Assembly: GCF_006442975.2 (NCBI RefSeq)
Contig: NZ_CP083954.1
Location: 806,001 to 870,000, forward strand
Direction: 5' to 3'
Length of the DNA: 64,000 nt
DNA from: Mesorhizobium sp. B2-1-1
GTDB taxonomy: Bacteria; Pseudomonadota; Alphaproteobacteria; Rhizobiales; Rhizobiaceae
Positions 8,163 through 18,360 of this stretch are shown piece by piece. The translations under genes and the position numbers were made by a program. The notes beneath the pieces were generated by a model, which had not been told where the DNA came from, ran no database searches, and worked only from the letters and a program-made list of their open reading frames with translations. The stretch's first letter is position 1, and every line of letters starts with the position of its first letter.

Positions 8163-9059
8163 ATGACGACCGATCCCTACCGCCCGCGCCGCTCGGTGCT
8201 CTATGTCCCGGCCTCGAACGACAAGGCGCTGGCCAAGATGGCGCAGCTTGCCTGCGATACCGTCATCATCGACCTGGAGGATGCCGTCGCCCCGGCCGAG
8301 AAGGTCGCGGCGCGCGAAAAACTGGCCGGCATCTTCAGCAATCGTCCTGATACCAACCATAGTGGCCGGCGCTGCGAGATGGTGGTGCGCATCAATGCGC
8401 TCTCGAGCGAATGGGGCGGCGCCGACCTGCTGGCGGCGGCCAAGGCGGAGCCGGACGGCATCCTGCTGGCCAAGGTCGACACGCCCCGCGACGTGCTCGA
8501 GGCGGGTGACGTGCTCGACGACAATTCCGCCCCCGACAGCGTGAAACTATGGGCGATGATCGAGACGCCGAAGGCCGTGCTCAATGTCGGCGCCATCGCC
8601 GAACTTGGCCGCGATCCTGCCTCGCGGCTTGATTGTTTCGTTGCCGGAACGAATGACCTGACCAAGGACACCGGCATTATGGCGACGTCGGACCGGCGTT
8701 ATCTCCTGCCGTGGCTGATGCAGATGGTGCTGGCGGCGCGTGCCGGCGATCTCGATATCGTCGACGGCGTCTTCAACGATTTTCGCGCGCTCGATGCTTT
8801 CAGCCGCGAATGCACGGAAGCGGCCGCCATGGGCTTCGACGGTAAGACGCTCATCCATCCCGCCCAGATCGAGGCGGCGAACCGTGCCTTTGCGCCATCG
8901 GCGGAGGCGGTGGCCAAGGCCCGCGCGGTGAAGGAGGCCTTTGCGCTTCCGGAAAATGCCGGCAAGAACGTGATTGCGCTGGAGGGAAGGATGGTCGAAC
9001 GGCTGCACCTTGCGCAGGCCGAAAAACTGCTGGCGAAGGCGGCGGCCGTCGGCGCATGA
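8163..9059 (+). CDS. HpcH/HpaI aldolase / CoA-ester lyase (CitE-like)
   Basis: 298 residues, a TIM-barrel lyase of the CitE/Mcl group. Visible: RRSVLYVPASNDKALAKM, the metal-binding DLEDAVAP (Asp-Glu-Asp cluster), VVRINAL (substrate-carboxylate arginine), MIETPKAVLNV and FVAGTNDLTKD, then GKTLIHPAQIE. The family cleaves or condenses malyl-, methylmalyl- or citramalyl-CoA esters; which one cannot be told. The ATG at 8163 is the natural start. It does not appear to be in an operon with its neighbours. Confidence 0.88.
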   Translation: MTTDPYRPRRSVLYVPASNDKALAKMAQLACDTVIIDLEDAVAPAEKVAAREKLAGIFSNRPDTNHSGRRCEMVVRINALSSEWGGADLLAAAKAEPDGILLAKVDTPRDVLEAGDVLDDNSAPDSVKLWAMIETPKAVLNVGAIAELGRDPASRLDCFVAGTNDLTKDTGIMATSDRRYLLPWLMQMVLAARAGDLDIVDGVFNDFRALDAFSRECTEAAAMGFDGKTLIHPAQIEAANRAFAPSAEAVAKARAVKEAFALPENAGKNVIALEGRMVERLHLAQAEKLLAKAAAVGA

Positions 9060-9114
9060 TGTGCCGTGTTGGATTGCCGATCGCGGGCGATGGACTGACG
9101 ACAGGAATTGAATG

Positions 9115-9321
9115 ATGAAACTCTACCGCTTTCTCACCGCTCCGGACGACGCCAGCTTCTGTCACAAGGTGACGGCGGCGCTGAACAAGGGCTGGCACCT
9201 GTTCGGCTCCCCCACCTACGCCTACGACAAGAAGACCAAGACCATGCGCTGCGGCCAGGCCGTGGTGAAGGATGTCGAGGGCCAGGAATACGGGCCGGAC
9301 ACCAAGCTCAGCGACTGGTAG
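9115..9321 (+). CDS. DUF1737 family small protein
   Basis: 68 residues: KLYRFLTAPDDASFCHKVTAAL, then GWHLFGSPTYAYD and the strand MRCGQAVVKDV. This is a complete single DUF1737 domain of unknown function, frequent in proteobacteria as a free-standing cytoplasmic protein. An ATG at 9112 precedes the one chosen. Its 3' end overlaps the convergent membrane-protein gene by 14 bases. Confidence 0.8.
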   Translation: MKLYRFLTAPDDASFCHKVTAALNKGWHLFGSPTYAYDKKTKTMRCGQAVVKDVEGQEYGPDTKLSDW

Positions 9322-9985
9322 CCCCTCGCATCCACAGCCACGCCGCCAGCCAGGCGATCGATGCCGCAAGCATCGCCAAGCCCAGGTCAAGAGCCAGCTC
9401 CGGAACGAACGCACGAAGCGCGATCGGCACCGCGCCAATGAGATAAAGAGCGAGAGGAATGCGCGGCACGCCTCTTGCAACGGCGAGAGAGATTACAAAC
9501 GCGAGCGTTCCAACCAGAAAAAGAACCGAACTGGCGACCAGAGCCAGACCGAGCGGTCCGGCTCGCAGCTCGACGATGGTTGTGAGCGGAAGCTTCGAAA
9601 ATACCAGATTGATCACTGCTTCCACGCCTACCAAACTTGCCAACGCAACGAAGTTGATGACAAACGCGATAGTGCCGAACAGCCCCGCGCGCCGGCCAAA
9701 CGCAAGAAACAGGCCTACGACGAGGCCAAGTGCCAATATCTCGGCGACTGGTGCGAGAAGTTGCGTCAGATCGGTGGTCGCGATGAGCGAGCTGCGTTTA
9801 GCCGCGTTGACCAGAAGAATAAGCGCGCTTCCCATCCCGGCGACGGCGGCAAGCCGATAAAGCGTGAGGCTGGGCACAGTCGCGCTCGACTGAACAATCG
9901 CGAAATTCTCCTGCTGAAGTTCTTCGGCTGGACTCTGATGCGAAATGACCGATTGCGGGCGGGGTGGGGCTGTTCTGGCGAGCAT
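9308..9985 (-). CDS. Hypothetical multi-pass membrane protein
   Basis: 225 residues. An about 40-residue cytoplasmic N terminus rich in Gln and Pro, then about six hydrophobic segments: LAAVAGMGSALILLVNAA, LLAPVAEILALGLVVGLFLAF, GTIAFVINFVALASLVGV, GLALVASSVLFLVGTLAFVISLAV, LALYLIGAVPIALRAFVP and LGLAMLAASIAWLAAWLW. No catalytic motif recognised. A GAGGAGA ribosome site precedes the ATG at 9985. It is divergent from the TetR gene across an intergenic region with two matching operators, so it is the probable regulated target. Confidence 0.75.
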   Translation of the reverse strand: MLARTAPPRPQSVISHQSPAEELQQENFAIVQSSATVPSLTLYRLAAVAGMGSALILLVNAAKRSSLIATTDLTQLLAPVAEILALGLVVGLFLAFGRRAGLFGTIAFVINFVALASLVGVEAVINLVFSKLPLTTIVELRAGPLGLALVASSVLFLVGTLAFVISLAVARGVPRIPLALYLIGAVPIALRAFVPELALDLGLAMLAASIAWLAAWLWMRGATSR

Positions 9986-10048
9986 GTTCGTCTCCTCAGC
10001 TGGGAGTTCGGGAGCCGCGAAGACCGTAGGCCTGTTCCGATCCCATCA

Positions 10049-10096
10049 GTAATCACTGCTTACATCCTCTGGCCGGGATTGTAAACGGCGATTACA
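10049..10096. promoter_or_regulatory. Duplicated GTAA-N7-TTAC operator in the divergent region
   Basis: Two sites of the same form: GTAAtcactgcTTAC (10049-10063) and GTAAacggcgaTTAC (10081-10095; five-base half-sites TGTAA/TTACA at 10080-10096). They lie 32 bp apart, three helical turns, between the divergent membrane-protein and TetR genes. This is the expected pattern for two dimers of the adjacent TetR-type repressor. Confidence 0.6.
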
Positions 10097-10155
10097 TAAA
10101 TCGCGGAATCATGCTACAGAGGCGGGAAGCTGCTCCACGGAACGAAGGGAAAGAG

Positions 10156-10785
10156 ATGGCAAAAGCCAAGGCGCCTCATCGCACTGGTTACCACCATGGC
10201 AATTTGCGGGAGGTCCTGATCGATGCCGCGGTTCAACTGGTCGAGGAAGGCGGCCCCGACAATGTGAGCGTGCGCGAAGCCGCAAAACGTGCCGGGGTTT
10301 CCCCCGGCGCGCCATTCCGTCACTTCAGCAACAAGACCGCGTTGATGACGGCTGTCGCGGAGCAGGCAATGAGCCGATTCCGCTCGGAGATCACGAATGC
10401 GGTCGAGAAGGTTGCGACGGACGATCCGATCGAACGCTTTGCCGCTGTTGGAATCGCCTATTTGCGCTGGGCAATTCGAAACCCCACCCACTTCCAGATC
10501 ATCTCGACACGCAATCTTATTGATTGGGATGCTTCGGAGTCGCTGCGTCACGATAATGAAGCGGTGCGTTCGCTGATGGAAGCGTCAATGGCAGAAGCAC
10601 AGCGGCGAAACATGCTCCGGTCGGACGACATGGCAGAGACCCAGATAGCCGCGAGGGCGCTCGTCTACGGGCTCGCACGCATGTACATTGATGGACATTT
10701 TGCGCAATGGGCAGTGGCAGGACATACCGGGGAGCAGACTGTGCAGAACGTATTAAAACATTTCATCACACTCATTGTGAAATGA
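10156..10785 (+). CDS. TetR-family transcriptional regulator
   Basis: 209 residues. N-terminal helix-turn-helix: LREVLIDAAVQLVEEGG, VSVREAAKRAGVSPGAPFRHF (recognition helix), then a C-terminal all-helical ligand domain resembling the TetR_C_33/WHG type (WAIRNPTHFQIIST). Start ATG at 10156 with a GAAGGGAAAGAG ribosome site; another ATG at 10111 lies too near the operators. It probably represses itself and the divergent membrane-protein gene through the two GTAA-N7-TTAC sites. Confidence 0.88.
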   Translation: MAKAKAPHRTGYHHGNLREVLIDAAVQLVEEGGPDNVSVREAAKRAGVSPGAPFRHFSNKTALMTAVAEQAMSRFRSEITNAVEKVATDDPIERFAAVGIAYLRWAIRNPTHFQIISTRNLIDWDASESLRHDNEAVRSLMEASMAEAQRRNMLRSDDMAETQIAARALVYGLARMYIDGHFAQWAVAGHTGEQTVQNVLKHFITLIVK

Positions 10786-10804
10786 CGGCCTGACGTAGAA
10801 CCGG

Positions 10805-11227
10805 TCACTCGGCTGCCTCTTCGATCTTCTCCATATCGTCGTCCGACAGGCCGAAATGGTGGCCGATCTCGTGGATCAGCACATGGGTGACGATGTCGCC
10901 CAAAGTCTCCTCGTTCTCGGCCCAGTAGTCGAGGATGGCGCGGCGATAGAGCGTGATGCGGTTCGGGCCTTCGCCGGTCTGCGGGTTCCAGCGCTCGGCA
11001 ATGCCGCGTCCCTCGAATAGGCCGAGCAGGTCGAAGGGCGTTTCCAGCGACAGGTCGTCCATGATCTCGTCGGTCGGGAACTCGGCGATCTGGATGACGA
11101 TCTCGCCGGTCAGCTTGCGAAAATCCTCGGGCAGATGGGCGTAGGCCTCCAGCGCCAGGAACTCGATCTCGTCCATCGACGGCGAAAGCTGGTCGTGCCA
11201 AATGCGGGTCTTGTAGATGCGGGCCAT
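10805..11227 (-). CDS. Minimal zincin metallopeptidase-family protein (DUF1025 type)
   Basis: 140 residues. Carries the extended zinc motif HVLIHEIGHHFGLSDDDM (HExGHHxGxxD) near the C terminus, which defines the short 'possibly zinc-dependent metalloprotease' family. The N-terminal part (LSPSMDEIEFLALEAYAHLPEDFRKL) is typical of the same group. No signal peptide, so cytoplasmic. Start ATG at 11227 with AAAGGA upstream; the open frame continues to 11269 without similarity. Its physiological substrate is unknown. Confidence 0.85.
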   Translation of the reverse strand: MARIYKTRIWHDQLSPSMDEIEFLALEAYAHLPEDFRKLTGEIVIQIAEFPTDEIMDDLSLETPFDLLGLFEGRGIAERWNPQTGEGPNRITLYRRAILDYWAENEETLGDIVTHVLIHEIGHHFGLSDDDMEKIEEAAE

Positions 11228-11437
11228 GCTTTGTCCTTTGATCCCGGCATATAGGCTTTTGGGCCACAATCGGCAAATGACGCGGCGGCCAACCCCAGGA
11301 TTGCTTACGGCACCGGGAGCCGTTTCGCATGGCTTGAGGCGCGGCCGGCTGTCCGACCAATGTTGGCCCTCTTATCGGAGAGGAATAAATTCCCCATGAG
11401 TCTGCTTGACTCTTTGGGTCGCCTCTGGAATCTATAA

Positions 11438-11452
11438 GAACATAACAGGAAC
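11438..11452 (+). promoter_or_regulatory. LexA (SOS) box upstream of imuA
   Basis: GAAC-ATAACAG-GAAC is a perfect match to the direct-repeat SOS box of alphaproteobacteria (GAAC-N7-GAAC). It lies 24 bp before the imuA ATG and abuts a TATAAG hexamer (11433-11438), so LexA bound there would block RNA polymerase. It predicts damage-inducible expression of the imuA-imuB-dnaE2 operon. Confidence 0.88.
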
Positions 11453-11476
11453 AATTGTGAGTGGACACTGACCGTC

Positions 11477-12532
11477 ATGGCGATGAGCGCCGTGGCGCGG
11501 GAGACTGTTTTTGCCCTGCGCCGCCAGATCGCGAAGATCGAAGGAACGCTGCCCGAGCGCCTGCAGGCGCCGGCCGGCGCGGTTTCCGACGCCGGCATGG
11601 CCGCCGCGGACCGCACCGTGGTCCGGCGCGGCATCGCCGTGGCCAGGCCGGATGCTTTCCTGCGCACCGGCATCGGCCGGCTCGATGCCGCCCTCGGTGG
11701 CGATTGGGGCGGCGATTTGGGCGGCGGCCTGCCGAAAGCGGCCTTGAGCGAAATCCATGGCGTCGAGACCCGCGATGCCGGAGCGGTCGCCGGCTTCGCC
11801 CTGTCGCTCGCCAGCCTGATCCTCAAGCCCAGCCTGATCCTCAAGCAAGGGCCGCGATTGCCGGTGCTGTGGATCGGCACCCAGGAGGTTTTTCGCGAGG
11901 CGGGCTTTCCCTATGCCCGGGGCCTTCACGCCGCCTTCGGCATCGAGCCGGAGCAATTGCTGTTTTCCGAGGCGCCAAGGCTCGCCGATGCGCTGTGGGT
12001 CGCCGAGGAGGCGGCCCGCATGACGGCGCTCGCCGCCGTCATCCTTGAAGTCCGCGGCAATCCGCAGCGGCTGGACCTGACCGCGACGCGCCGGCTGCAC
12101 GCCCGCGCGCAGAGCGCCGGCCGGCCGGTCTTCCTGCTGCGGCAGGCGGCCGAACCCGAACCGACGGCGGCGCCCGTCCGCCTCATCGTCTCGCCGGCGC
12201 CGGCAGGGCCGCGCGACACGGTCGCCGGGCCGCTTGCCGGCTCGATCGGCCGCCCCGCCTTCACCATCAGCATCGGCAAGAGCCGCACGGCCCTGCCAGG
12301 ACAATTCATATTGGAGTGGAACCCCGATGAACGCATATTCGATGAAAGACGGATTGGGGAAGAACGAGCAAAGAATCCTGTCCCTGTGGTTTCCCTATCT
12401 CGCGGCCGAACGGATCCTGCGGCAGCGCCTGGGGCGGTCCTGGCGTTCCCGGCCATCGGATCACCGGCCGCTGGTGATCAGCCATCGCGACAGCAACGCG
12501 CAGCGCATCTTAGCCCTCGACGAGCGGGCTGA
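11477..12532 (+). CDS. imuA: ImuA, RecA-like mutasome protein
   Basis: 351 residues. First gene of the SOS mutasome cassette; ImuA-type proteins resemble RecA/SulA and act with ImuB and DnaE2 in damage-induced mutagenesis. Visible: GIGRLDAALGG, LSEIHGVETRDAGAVAGFALSLAS (degenerate Walker A region), LPVLWIGTQEVFREAG and AVILEVRGNPQRLDLTATRRL. Residues SLILKP and SLILKQ are an in-frame 18-bp tandem duplication (11813-11846). The C-terminal about 65 residues are read through sequence that also encodes the start of ImuB in another frame, giving a 206-bp overlap. Confidence 0.88.
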   Translation: MAMSAVARETVFALRRQIAKIEGTLPERLQAPAGAVSDAGMAAADRTVVRRGIAVARPDAFLRTGIGRLDAALGGDWGGDLGGGLPKAALSEIHGVETRDAGAVAGFALSLASLILKPSLILKQGPRLPVLWIGTQEVFREAGFPYARGLHAAFGIEPEQLLFSEAPRLADALWVAEEAARMTALAAVILEVRGNPQRLDLTATRRLHARAQSAGRPVFLLRQAAEPEPTAAPVRLIVSPAPAGPRDTVAGPLAGSIGRPAFTISIGKSRTALPGQFILEWNPDERIFDERRIGEERAKNPVPVVSLSRGRTDPAAAPGAVLAFPAIGSPAAGDQPSRQQRAAHLSPRRAG

Positions 12533-13949
12533 GGCGCTGCATCTGAAGCCCGGCATGGGCATCGCCGATGCGCGCGCCATGCATCCGTCGATCGACATAA
12601 TGGAGGCCGATGCCGAAGCCGACCGGCGCCTGCTCGAAGGCCTTGCGGACTGGTGCGACCGCTATACCCCGCTGGTGGCGCTCGACGGGACCGACGGCCT
12701 GTTCCTCGACGTCACCGGCTGCACCCATCTTTTCGGCGGCGAACGCGCCATGCTGGACGAGATCCTGTCGCGCTTCTTCCATCAGGGCTTCGACGTCCGT
12801 GCCGGCCTTGCCGCGACACCCGGCGCCGCCTGGGCGGCGGCGCGGTTCTGCGGCGACCGCATCGTTGCCGGCGGCGAGGAGGAAGCGCTCCTGGCGCCCT
12901 TGCCGCTGGCGGCGCTACGCATCGCGCCGGAAACCCGCGCCAGCCTGGAAAGTGTTGGCCTGCGCACGGCGGGCGCGGTGATGGCCGCGCCGCGCGCGCC
13001 GCTCGCCCGCCGCTTCGGTGCCTCCCTGCTCTTGCGCCTCGACCAGGCGCTCGGCCGTCTCGACGAGGCGGTGTCGCCGCGCCTGCCCGTCGCGCCGCTT
13101 TCGGTCGAACGCCATTTGGCCGAGCCCGTCACGCTGACAGAGGACATAGAACGGCTGGTGGGCATGCTGGCGACGACCCTGAAGATCGACCTCGAGCGGC
13201 GCGGCGAAGGCGCGAGAAGCCTGGCGCTGCTCTTGTTCCGCGTCGACGGCGCCGTCAGCCGCATCGCGCTCGGCACGTCGCGACCGATGCGCGAACCCCG
13301 GCTGATCCAGAAATTGTTCCATGAGCGGCTGGCCGCCCTCGAGCAGCATATCGATGCCGGCTATGGCTTCGACCTGGTGCGGCTTTCGGTGCTGGCGGCG
13401 GCGGCCTTCGACATGCCGCAGGCCGACCTGACAGGCAAAACGACCGACGACGGCGCCGATATCGCGCTGTTCGCCGACCGCATCCGCGCCCGGCTCGGCG
13501 AGGGCGCGGTTCTCAAGCCGGTCGTCGTGGAAAGCCATCTGCCCGAGCGTGCCGTCGCCACCATCCCCTTCACGGAAACCCCGCGCCGCATCACGCCGCC
13601 GAAGAAACCGGACAGGATGCAGGCGCCGATGACCATCTTCCCGCCGGAGCGGCCGATCCGGCTTTTCCGCTCGCCCGAGCCGATTGAGGTGCCGGCCACC
13701 GAAATGCCCGAGGGACCGCCGCTGAATTTCCGCTGGCGGCGTGCGCTCTACAGGGTCGCCCGCGCCGAAGGCCCTGAACGCATCGCGCCGGAATGGTGGC
13801 GTGAATTTTCGAGCGACGAAGCGGCGTCGACACGCGACTATTTCCGCATCGAGGATGCCGACGGCCGCCGCTACTGGCTCTACCGGCAAGGTCTCTATGG
13901 CGGCTCTGAAATCCCGCCGCGCTGGTTCCTGCACGGGGTCTTCGCATGA
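12327..13949 (+). CDS. imuB: ImuB, Y-family polymerase-like mutasome protein
   Basis: 540 residues. A DinB-like protein lacking polymerase catalysis that links DnaE2 to the beta clamp in the ImuABC mutasome. Visible: [16 protein letters not shown], palm-region [24 protein letters not shown], and the little-finger-like region [19 protein letters not shown]. The start may be the ATG at 12327 or 12342 (only MKDG... further in); both are inside imuA. The stop overlaps the dnaE2 start (ATGA), so the two are translationally coupled. Confidence 0.92.
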   Translation: MNAYSMKDGLGKNEQRILSLWFPYLAAERILRQRLGRSWRSRPSDHRPLVISHRDSNAQRILALDERAEALHLKPGMGIADARAMHPSIDIMEADAEADRRLLEGLADWCDRYTPLVALDGTDGLFLDVTGCTHLFGGERAMLDEILSRFFHQGFDVRAGLAATPGAAWAAARFCGDRIVAGGEEEALLAPLPLAALRIAPETRASLESVGLRTAGAVMAAPRAPLARRFGASLLLRLDQALGRLDEAVSPRLPVAPLSVERHLAEPVTLTEDIERLVGMLATTLKIDLERRGEGARSLALLLFRVDGAVSRIALGTSRPMREPRLIQKLFHERLAALEQHIDAGYGFDLVRLSVLAAAAFDMPQADLTGKTTDDGADIALFADRIRARLGEGAVLKPVVVESHLPERAVATIPFTETPRRITPPKKPDRMQAPMTIFPPERPIRLFRSPEPIEVPATEMPEGPPLNFRWRRALYRVARAEGPERIAPEWWREFSSDEAASTRDYFRIEDADGRRYWLYRQGLYGGSEIPPRWFLHGVFA

Positions 13950-16900
13950 ACGCGCTGACCGCCATTCCCTATGCGGAATTCGGCATCCAGTCGAATTTCT
14001 CGTTCCTGCGCGGCGCCTCCAAGCCGGAGGAGCTGGTGGTCGCGGCCAAGCTCATGGGGTTCTCCGCGATCGGGCTCGCCGACCGCAACACGGTGGCGGG
14101 CGTGGTGCGCGCCTGGCAGCAGGCCAAGGTCGAGACGCTTGCCTACCACCCCGGCAGCCGGCTGGTTTTTTGCGACGGCACGCCTGATATTCTCGCCTAT
14201 CCGCGGAACCGCAAGGGCTGGGGACATCTGTGCCGCATGCTCACGCAAGCCAATCTGCGCGAGGAGAACGAAAAGGGCGCGACCCTTCTGCGGCGCGACG
14301 ACCTTCTCGAATGGGGGGATCTGATGTCGCTGTCGGTCCTGCCCGACCTGGCGGCGGAGGCCGAGGGCACACTAGCCCTGCTTGGCGAGCTCAAGGACCG
14401 TTTCGGTAAAAACCTGCGGCTTGGCGTTTCGCCCGATTATGCGGGAAACGACCGCTTCAGGATCGAGCAGGCGGCGGCGATGGCGGAGCTGGCCGGCCTG
14501 CCCTTGATGGCGACCAACGACGTCCTCTACCACACGGCCGAACGCCGCCCGCTGCAGGACGTGCTGACCGCGATCCGTCTCAACATTCCCGTTTCGGAGG
14601 TCGGGCTGGAACTCACGGCGAATGCCGAGCGCCATCTGAAACCGCCGCTGGAGATGGCGCGCCTGTTCCGCAGGCACCCGGAGGCACTGGCCGAAACGCT
14701 GCGCTTCGCGCAGGAGCTGACCTTCTCGCTCAGCGACCTTCAGTACAATTACCCCGACGAGCCGACGCAATCAGGGCTCGGCCCGCAGGCGGAGCTGGAA
14801 AGGTTGGCGCGGGAGGGGGCGGCCAGGCGCTATCCCTCGGGCGTGCCGCAATCGGTGACGAGGCGCATCGAGGAAGAGCTCGCCCTTATTGAGCGCCTGA
14901 ACTATGCCCGTTATTTCCTGACCGTCCACGACATCGTCAAATTCGCCCGCAGCCAGGATATTCTCTGCCAGGGGCGCGGTTCGGCCGCCAATTCGGTCGT
15001 CTGCTTCTGCCTCGGCATCACCGAGGTCGGGCCGGAGCGAATCGACACGCTGTTCGAACGCTTCATTTCCGAGGAGAGGAACGAACCGCCCGACATCGAC
15101 GTCGATTTCGAGCATGAGAAGCGCGAGACGGTCATCCAATATATCTACGAGAAATACAGTTCCAAGCGCACCGCGCTGGCCGCCGCCGTCATCAGCTATC
15201 GCGGCCGCTCGGCGCTGCGCGAAGTGTCGAAGGCGATGGGCCTGTCCGAGGATGTCAGGGCATCGCTCTCCGGCTCGATCTGGGGCTGGTCGACCTCGGA
15301 GCTCGGCGAGAAGGAAGCCCGGGCCGGCGGCCTCGATCGCGCCGACCCCATATCGCGGCACGTGATGGAGCGTGCCAACGAGATCATGGGCTTTCCCCGT
15401 CACCTCTCCCAGCATGTCGGCGGCTTCGTCATCACCAGGGACCGGCTCGACGAGATCGTGCCCATCGTCAAGACGGCGATGGAGGAACGCAAGATGGTCG
15501 AATGGGACAAGGACGATCTCGACGCGGTCAAGATCCTCAAGGTCGACGTGCTGGCGCTCGGCATGCTGACTTGTCTCAAACGCGCCTTCACTCTGCTGAC
15601 GGACCATTATCCGCAGGCGCGAGACCCTTACGGGCAGCCCTATGTCCTTGCCACCCTGCCGGAAGAGGCGAAGCCGGTCTATAAGATGATCGGTCGCGCC
15701 GACACGATCGGCGTCTTCCAGATCGAATCGCGCGCGCAGATGTCGATGCTGCCGCGTCTCAAGCCAAAAGAATTCTATGACCTTGTCATCGAGGTGGCGA
15801 TCGTGCGGCCCGGCCCGATCCAGGGCGACATGGTCCACCCCTATCTGCGCCGCCGGCAAGGCAAGGAGCAGCCCGAGTATCAGAAACCGGAGCTGGAGGC
15901 GATCCTCCGCAAGACGCTGGGCGTTCCTCTGTTCCAGGAACAGGCGATGAACATCGCCATCGTGGCCGGCGGCTTCAAGCCGGGCGAGGCCGACGAGTTG
16001 CGCCGCGCCATGGCCACCTTCAAGCGCACCGGCACGATCGGCAATTACCGCCGGCGCATGATCGACGGCATGGTCGGCAAGGGCTACACCCGGGATTTCG
16101 CCGAACGCTGTTTCAAGCAGATCGAGGGTTTTGGCGAATACGGCTTTCCCGAAAGCCATGCCGCCTCCTTCGCGCTGCTGGTCTATGCCTCCTGCTGGTT
16201 CAAGACCTTCTATCCCGACGTGTTCTGCGCCGCGATCCTGAATTCACAGCCCATGGGGTTTTACCAGCCGGCCCAGCTTGTTCGTGATGCGCGCGACCAT
16301 GGCGTCGACATCCGCGAGGTCGACGTCAATTTCTCCGTCTGGGACTGCACCTTGGAAAAGGCGACTTTCGACCCGGCCCGCATCCTGCCGCGCCATGCCG
16401 ACATGCGCGGTGTCATCGCGACCAGCCATGCGCTGCGGCTCGGTTTCCGGCAGATCAAGGGATTTTCCAAGGAGCGCATGGACGCCTTCGTCGAGCGGCG
16501 CGGTTCAGGCTACGCATCCGTGCGGGATGTCTGGCTGCGCTCCGGCCTCGATGTCGCCGAGATCGAAAGACTGGCGCAGGCCGATGCCTTCCGCTCGCTC
16601 GGCCTCGACCGCCGCGCCGCGCTTTGGGCGGTGCGCGCCCTCGACGGCAAGAGTGCCGCCGAAAAGCTGCCGCTTTTCGACCGGCCGGCGCTGCGGCTAC
16701 GCGAGCTGGAGCCGGAGACGAAGCTGCCGAAAATGCCGCTCGGCGAGCATGTCATCCACGATTACCGCTCGCTTGGCCTGTCCTTGAAGGCGCACCCGGT
16801 CGCCTTCCTGCGCGAACGGCTCGACCGGGCCGGCGTGACGCCCAATGCCAGGCTGTGCTCGGTGCGGGACGGACGGCGCGTCTCGGTCGCCGGGCTCGTT

Positions 16901-17224
16901 CTGGTGCGGCAGCGCCCCGGCAAGGGCAATGCGGTCTTCCTGACGCTGGAGGATGACGAGGCCGTTGCCAACGTCATCTTCTGGCAGCGGACCTTCGACC
17001 GCTTCCGGCCCATCGTCATGGGCGCGCGCTTCGTCAAGGTCACCGGCAAATTGCAGTCGGAATCGGATGTCGTCCACATCGTCGCCGAGAAGATCGAGGA
17101 TCTGACGCCCTGGCTGACGGTGCTGCTGGAAGAGGCAGCGCCAGCCGTGCCGGCCGGGCAGGACATCGCAAGGCTGTCGGACAAGGCGGAAAAGGTCATG
17201 CCCAGGGGGCGCAATTTTCAGTAG
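13946..17224 (+). CDS. dnaE2: Error-prone DNA polymerase III alpha subunit
   Basis: 1092 residues, the usual DnaE2 length. Replicative-type C-family polymerase used for translesion synthesis. In order: PHP domain ([20 protein letters not shown]), palm with catalytic aspartates in [14 protein letters not shown], fingers ([39 protein letters not shown]), helix-hairpin-helix region and the C-terminal OB fold ([20 protein letters not shown]). No C-terminal tau-binding extension of DnaE1 is seen. Starts inside the ImuB stop codon and belongs to the LexA-controlled cassette. Confidence 0.96.
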   Translation: MNALTAIPYAEFGIQSNFSFLRGASKPEELVVAAKLMGFSAIGLADRNTVAGVVRAWQQAKVETLAYHPGSRLVFCDGTPDILAYPRNRKGWGHLCRMLTQANLREENEKGATLLRRDDLLEWGDLMSLSVLPDLAAEAEGTLALLGELKDRFGKNLRLGVSPDYAGNDRFRIEQAAAMAELAGLPLMATNDVLYHTAERRPLQDVLTAIRLNIPVSEVGLELTANAERHLKPPLEMARLFRRHPEALAETLRFAQELTFSLSDLQYNYPDEPTQSGLGPQAELERLAREGAARRYPSGVPQSVTRRIEEELALIERLNYARYFLTVHDIVKFARSQDILCQGRGSAANSVVCFCLGITEVGPERIDTLFERFISEERNEPPDIDVDFEHEKRETVIQYIYEKYSSKRTALAAAVISYRGRSALREVSKAMGLSEDVRASLSGSIWGWSTSELGEKEARAGGLDRADPISRHVMERANEIMGFPRHLSQHVGGFVITRDRLDEIVPIVKTAMEERKMVEWDKDDLDAVKILKVDVLALGMLTCLKRAFTLLTDHYPQARDPYGQPYVLATLPEEAKPVYKMIGRADTIGVFQIESRAQMSMLPRLKPKEFYDLVIEVAIVRPGPIQGDMVHPYLRRRQGKEQPEYQKPELEAILRKTLGVPLFQEQAMNIAIVAGGFKPGEADELRRAMATFKRTGTIGNYRRRMIDGMVGKGYTRDFAERCFKQIEGFGEYGFPESHAASFALLVYASCWFKTFYPDVFCAAILNSQPMGFYQPAQLVRDARDHGVDIREVDVNFSVWDCTLEKATFDPARILPRHADMRGVIATSHALRLGFRQIKGFSKERMDAFVERRGSGYASVRDVWLRSGLDVAEIERLAQADAFRSLGLDRRAALWAVRALDGKSAAEKLPLFDRPALRLRELEPETKLPKMPLGEHVIHDYRSLGLSLKAHPVAFLRERLDRAGVTPNARLCSVRDGRRVSVAGLVLVRQRPGKGNAVFLTLEDDEAVANVIFWQRTFDRFRPIVMGARFVKVTGKLQSESDVVHIVAEKIEDLTPWLTVLLEEAAPAVPAGQDIARLSDKAEKVMPRGRNFQ

Positions 17225-17257
17225 GGGGGCGCCGTAGAATGCCGACCTTGATAATTT

Positions 17258-17506
17258 TCACGTCGAGCCGGCCGGCCCGCCCAGCCGTGGCGGCAGCACG
17301 TCTTCCGCCGAGATGCTCCGTGCCTCCGAAGGCAGCATGATCGGGATGCCGTCGCGCACGGGATAGGCGAGCTTGGCGACCCGCGAGATCAGTTCGCCGC
17401 GCTCGGGATCCCAGGCCAGCGGGCCCTTGGTCAGCGGGCAAGCCAGCAGCTCCAGCATCCTGGGGTCGACATTCGCTCTCTTTCCGTCACGCCCATCCGC
17501 CGCCAT
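17258..17506 (-). CDS. Trm112-family small protein (UPF0434 type)
   Basis: 82 residues. [21 protein letters not shown], then [25 protein letters not shown], is the full Trm112-like fold. Eukaryotic Trm112 is a zinc-binding partner of methyltransferases; bacterial members are common and poorly understood. Only one cysteine (in ACPLT) of the canonical four remains, so zinc binding is doubtful. The ATG at 17506 follows GAGAGGA. It lies 19 bp after the LON-domain gene on the same strand and may be co-transcribed. Confidence 0.85.
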   Translation of the reverse strand: MAADGRDGKRANVDPRMLELLACPLTKGPLAWDPERGELISRVAKLAYPVRDGIPIMLPSEARSISAEDVLPPRLGGPAGST

Positions 17507-17525
17507 CGTGTCCTCTCTCAACATC

Positions 17526-18197
17526 CTACTGCAGGCTCGAGCCAAAATCCTCGTTCTCGCGCGCCAGCGCCATTTCGGTGATGGCGATCAGCGTTTCGGC
17601 GCGGGTCTTGAGATCGGCCGCTTCGAGCAGCGCCTGCTTCTCGGCCGGTCCATAGGGCGCCATCATCGACAGCGCGTTGACCAGCATGGCGTTTTCGGCC
17701 CGGCTGACGCTTTCCCAGTCGGCCTCCAGGTCGTTGGCCTGCAGATAGGAGCGGAACGCCCGCAGCAGCGCCGGCCGGTCGACCTCGGCGGCCGCCTGGT
17801 CGTCGTCGAGATCGGCGAGAAAGGGGGCGATCTTGCCTTGGCGGAACGGCGTCTTGACCGTCAGCTCATGGGTGACACGGAACCGGCACACACCCTGCAG
17901 CGAAATCAGGTAGCGGCCGTCGCCGGTCTCGGAAAGCGCTATGATGCGGCCGGCGCAGCCGACATTGCAGAGTTCCGGCTCGCCATCGTCGCGCAAGGCG
18001 CCGTCGAGGCTGGGCTGGATGACGCCGATCAGCCGTGAGCCGGCGATCGCCTCGTCGACCATCTGCAGGTAGCGCGGCTCGAAGATGTTGAGCGGCATGC
18101 GGCCGCCCGGCAGCAGAAGCGCGCCCTCGAGCGGAAAGACCGGGATGGTCGACGGCAGATCCCTGGCGAGCCGGTAGTGAGCGTTTCCCGCTTGCAC
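17526..18197 (-). CDS. LON substrate-binding-domain protein
   Basis: 223 residues. Starts with [33 protein letters not shown], the N-terminal (LAN) substrate-recognition domain of Lon protease, but there is no AAA or Ser-Lys protease domain, so it is a stand-alone domain protein. Role unknown. The start is a GTG at 18197 preceded by GGAGGA at ideal spacing; an upstream ATG at 18236 is less likely because it has no such site. Followed closely by the Trm112-like gene. Confidence 0.88.
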   Translation of the reverse strand: MQAGNAHYRLARDLPSTIPVFPLEGALLLPGGRMPLNIFEPRYLQMVDEAIAGSRLIGVIQPSLDGALRDDGEPELCNVGCAGRIIALSETGDGRYLISLQGVCRFRVTHELTVKTPFRQGKIAPFLADLDDDQAAAEVDRPALLRAFRSYLQANDLEADWESVSRAENAMLVNALSMMAPYGPAEKQALLEAADLKTRAETLIAITEMALARENEDFGSSLQ

Positions 18198-18360
18198 CTC
18201 GTTCCTCCGATCGCTTCGCCTGGGAAGCGCCTCCATGCCGCGATCCGCCTGTCGCTGCCCGGGGTTGTTGGCTTCCCGAGGGAAAGGCGGGCCGGATTCG
18301 TCCTATCTGGCGCGGCCGGCGCCGGGTGCAAGCCCCGCGCGACCATTCGGCCGCGCCGGC

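Noticed and set aside
14771..16159. Minus-strand frame of 462 codons inside dnaE2
   Set aside because: Composition-driven shadow, without any motif; dnaE2 is intact on the plus strand.
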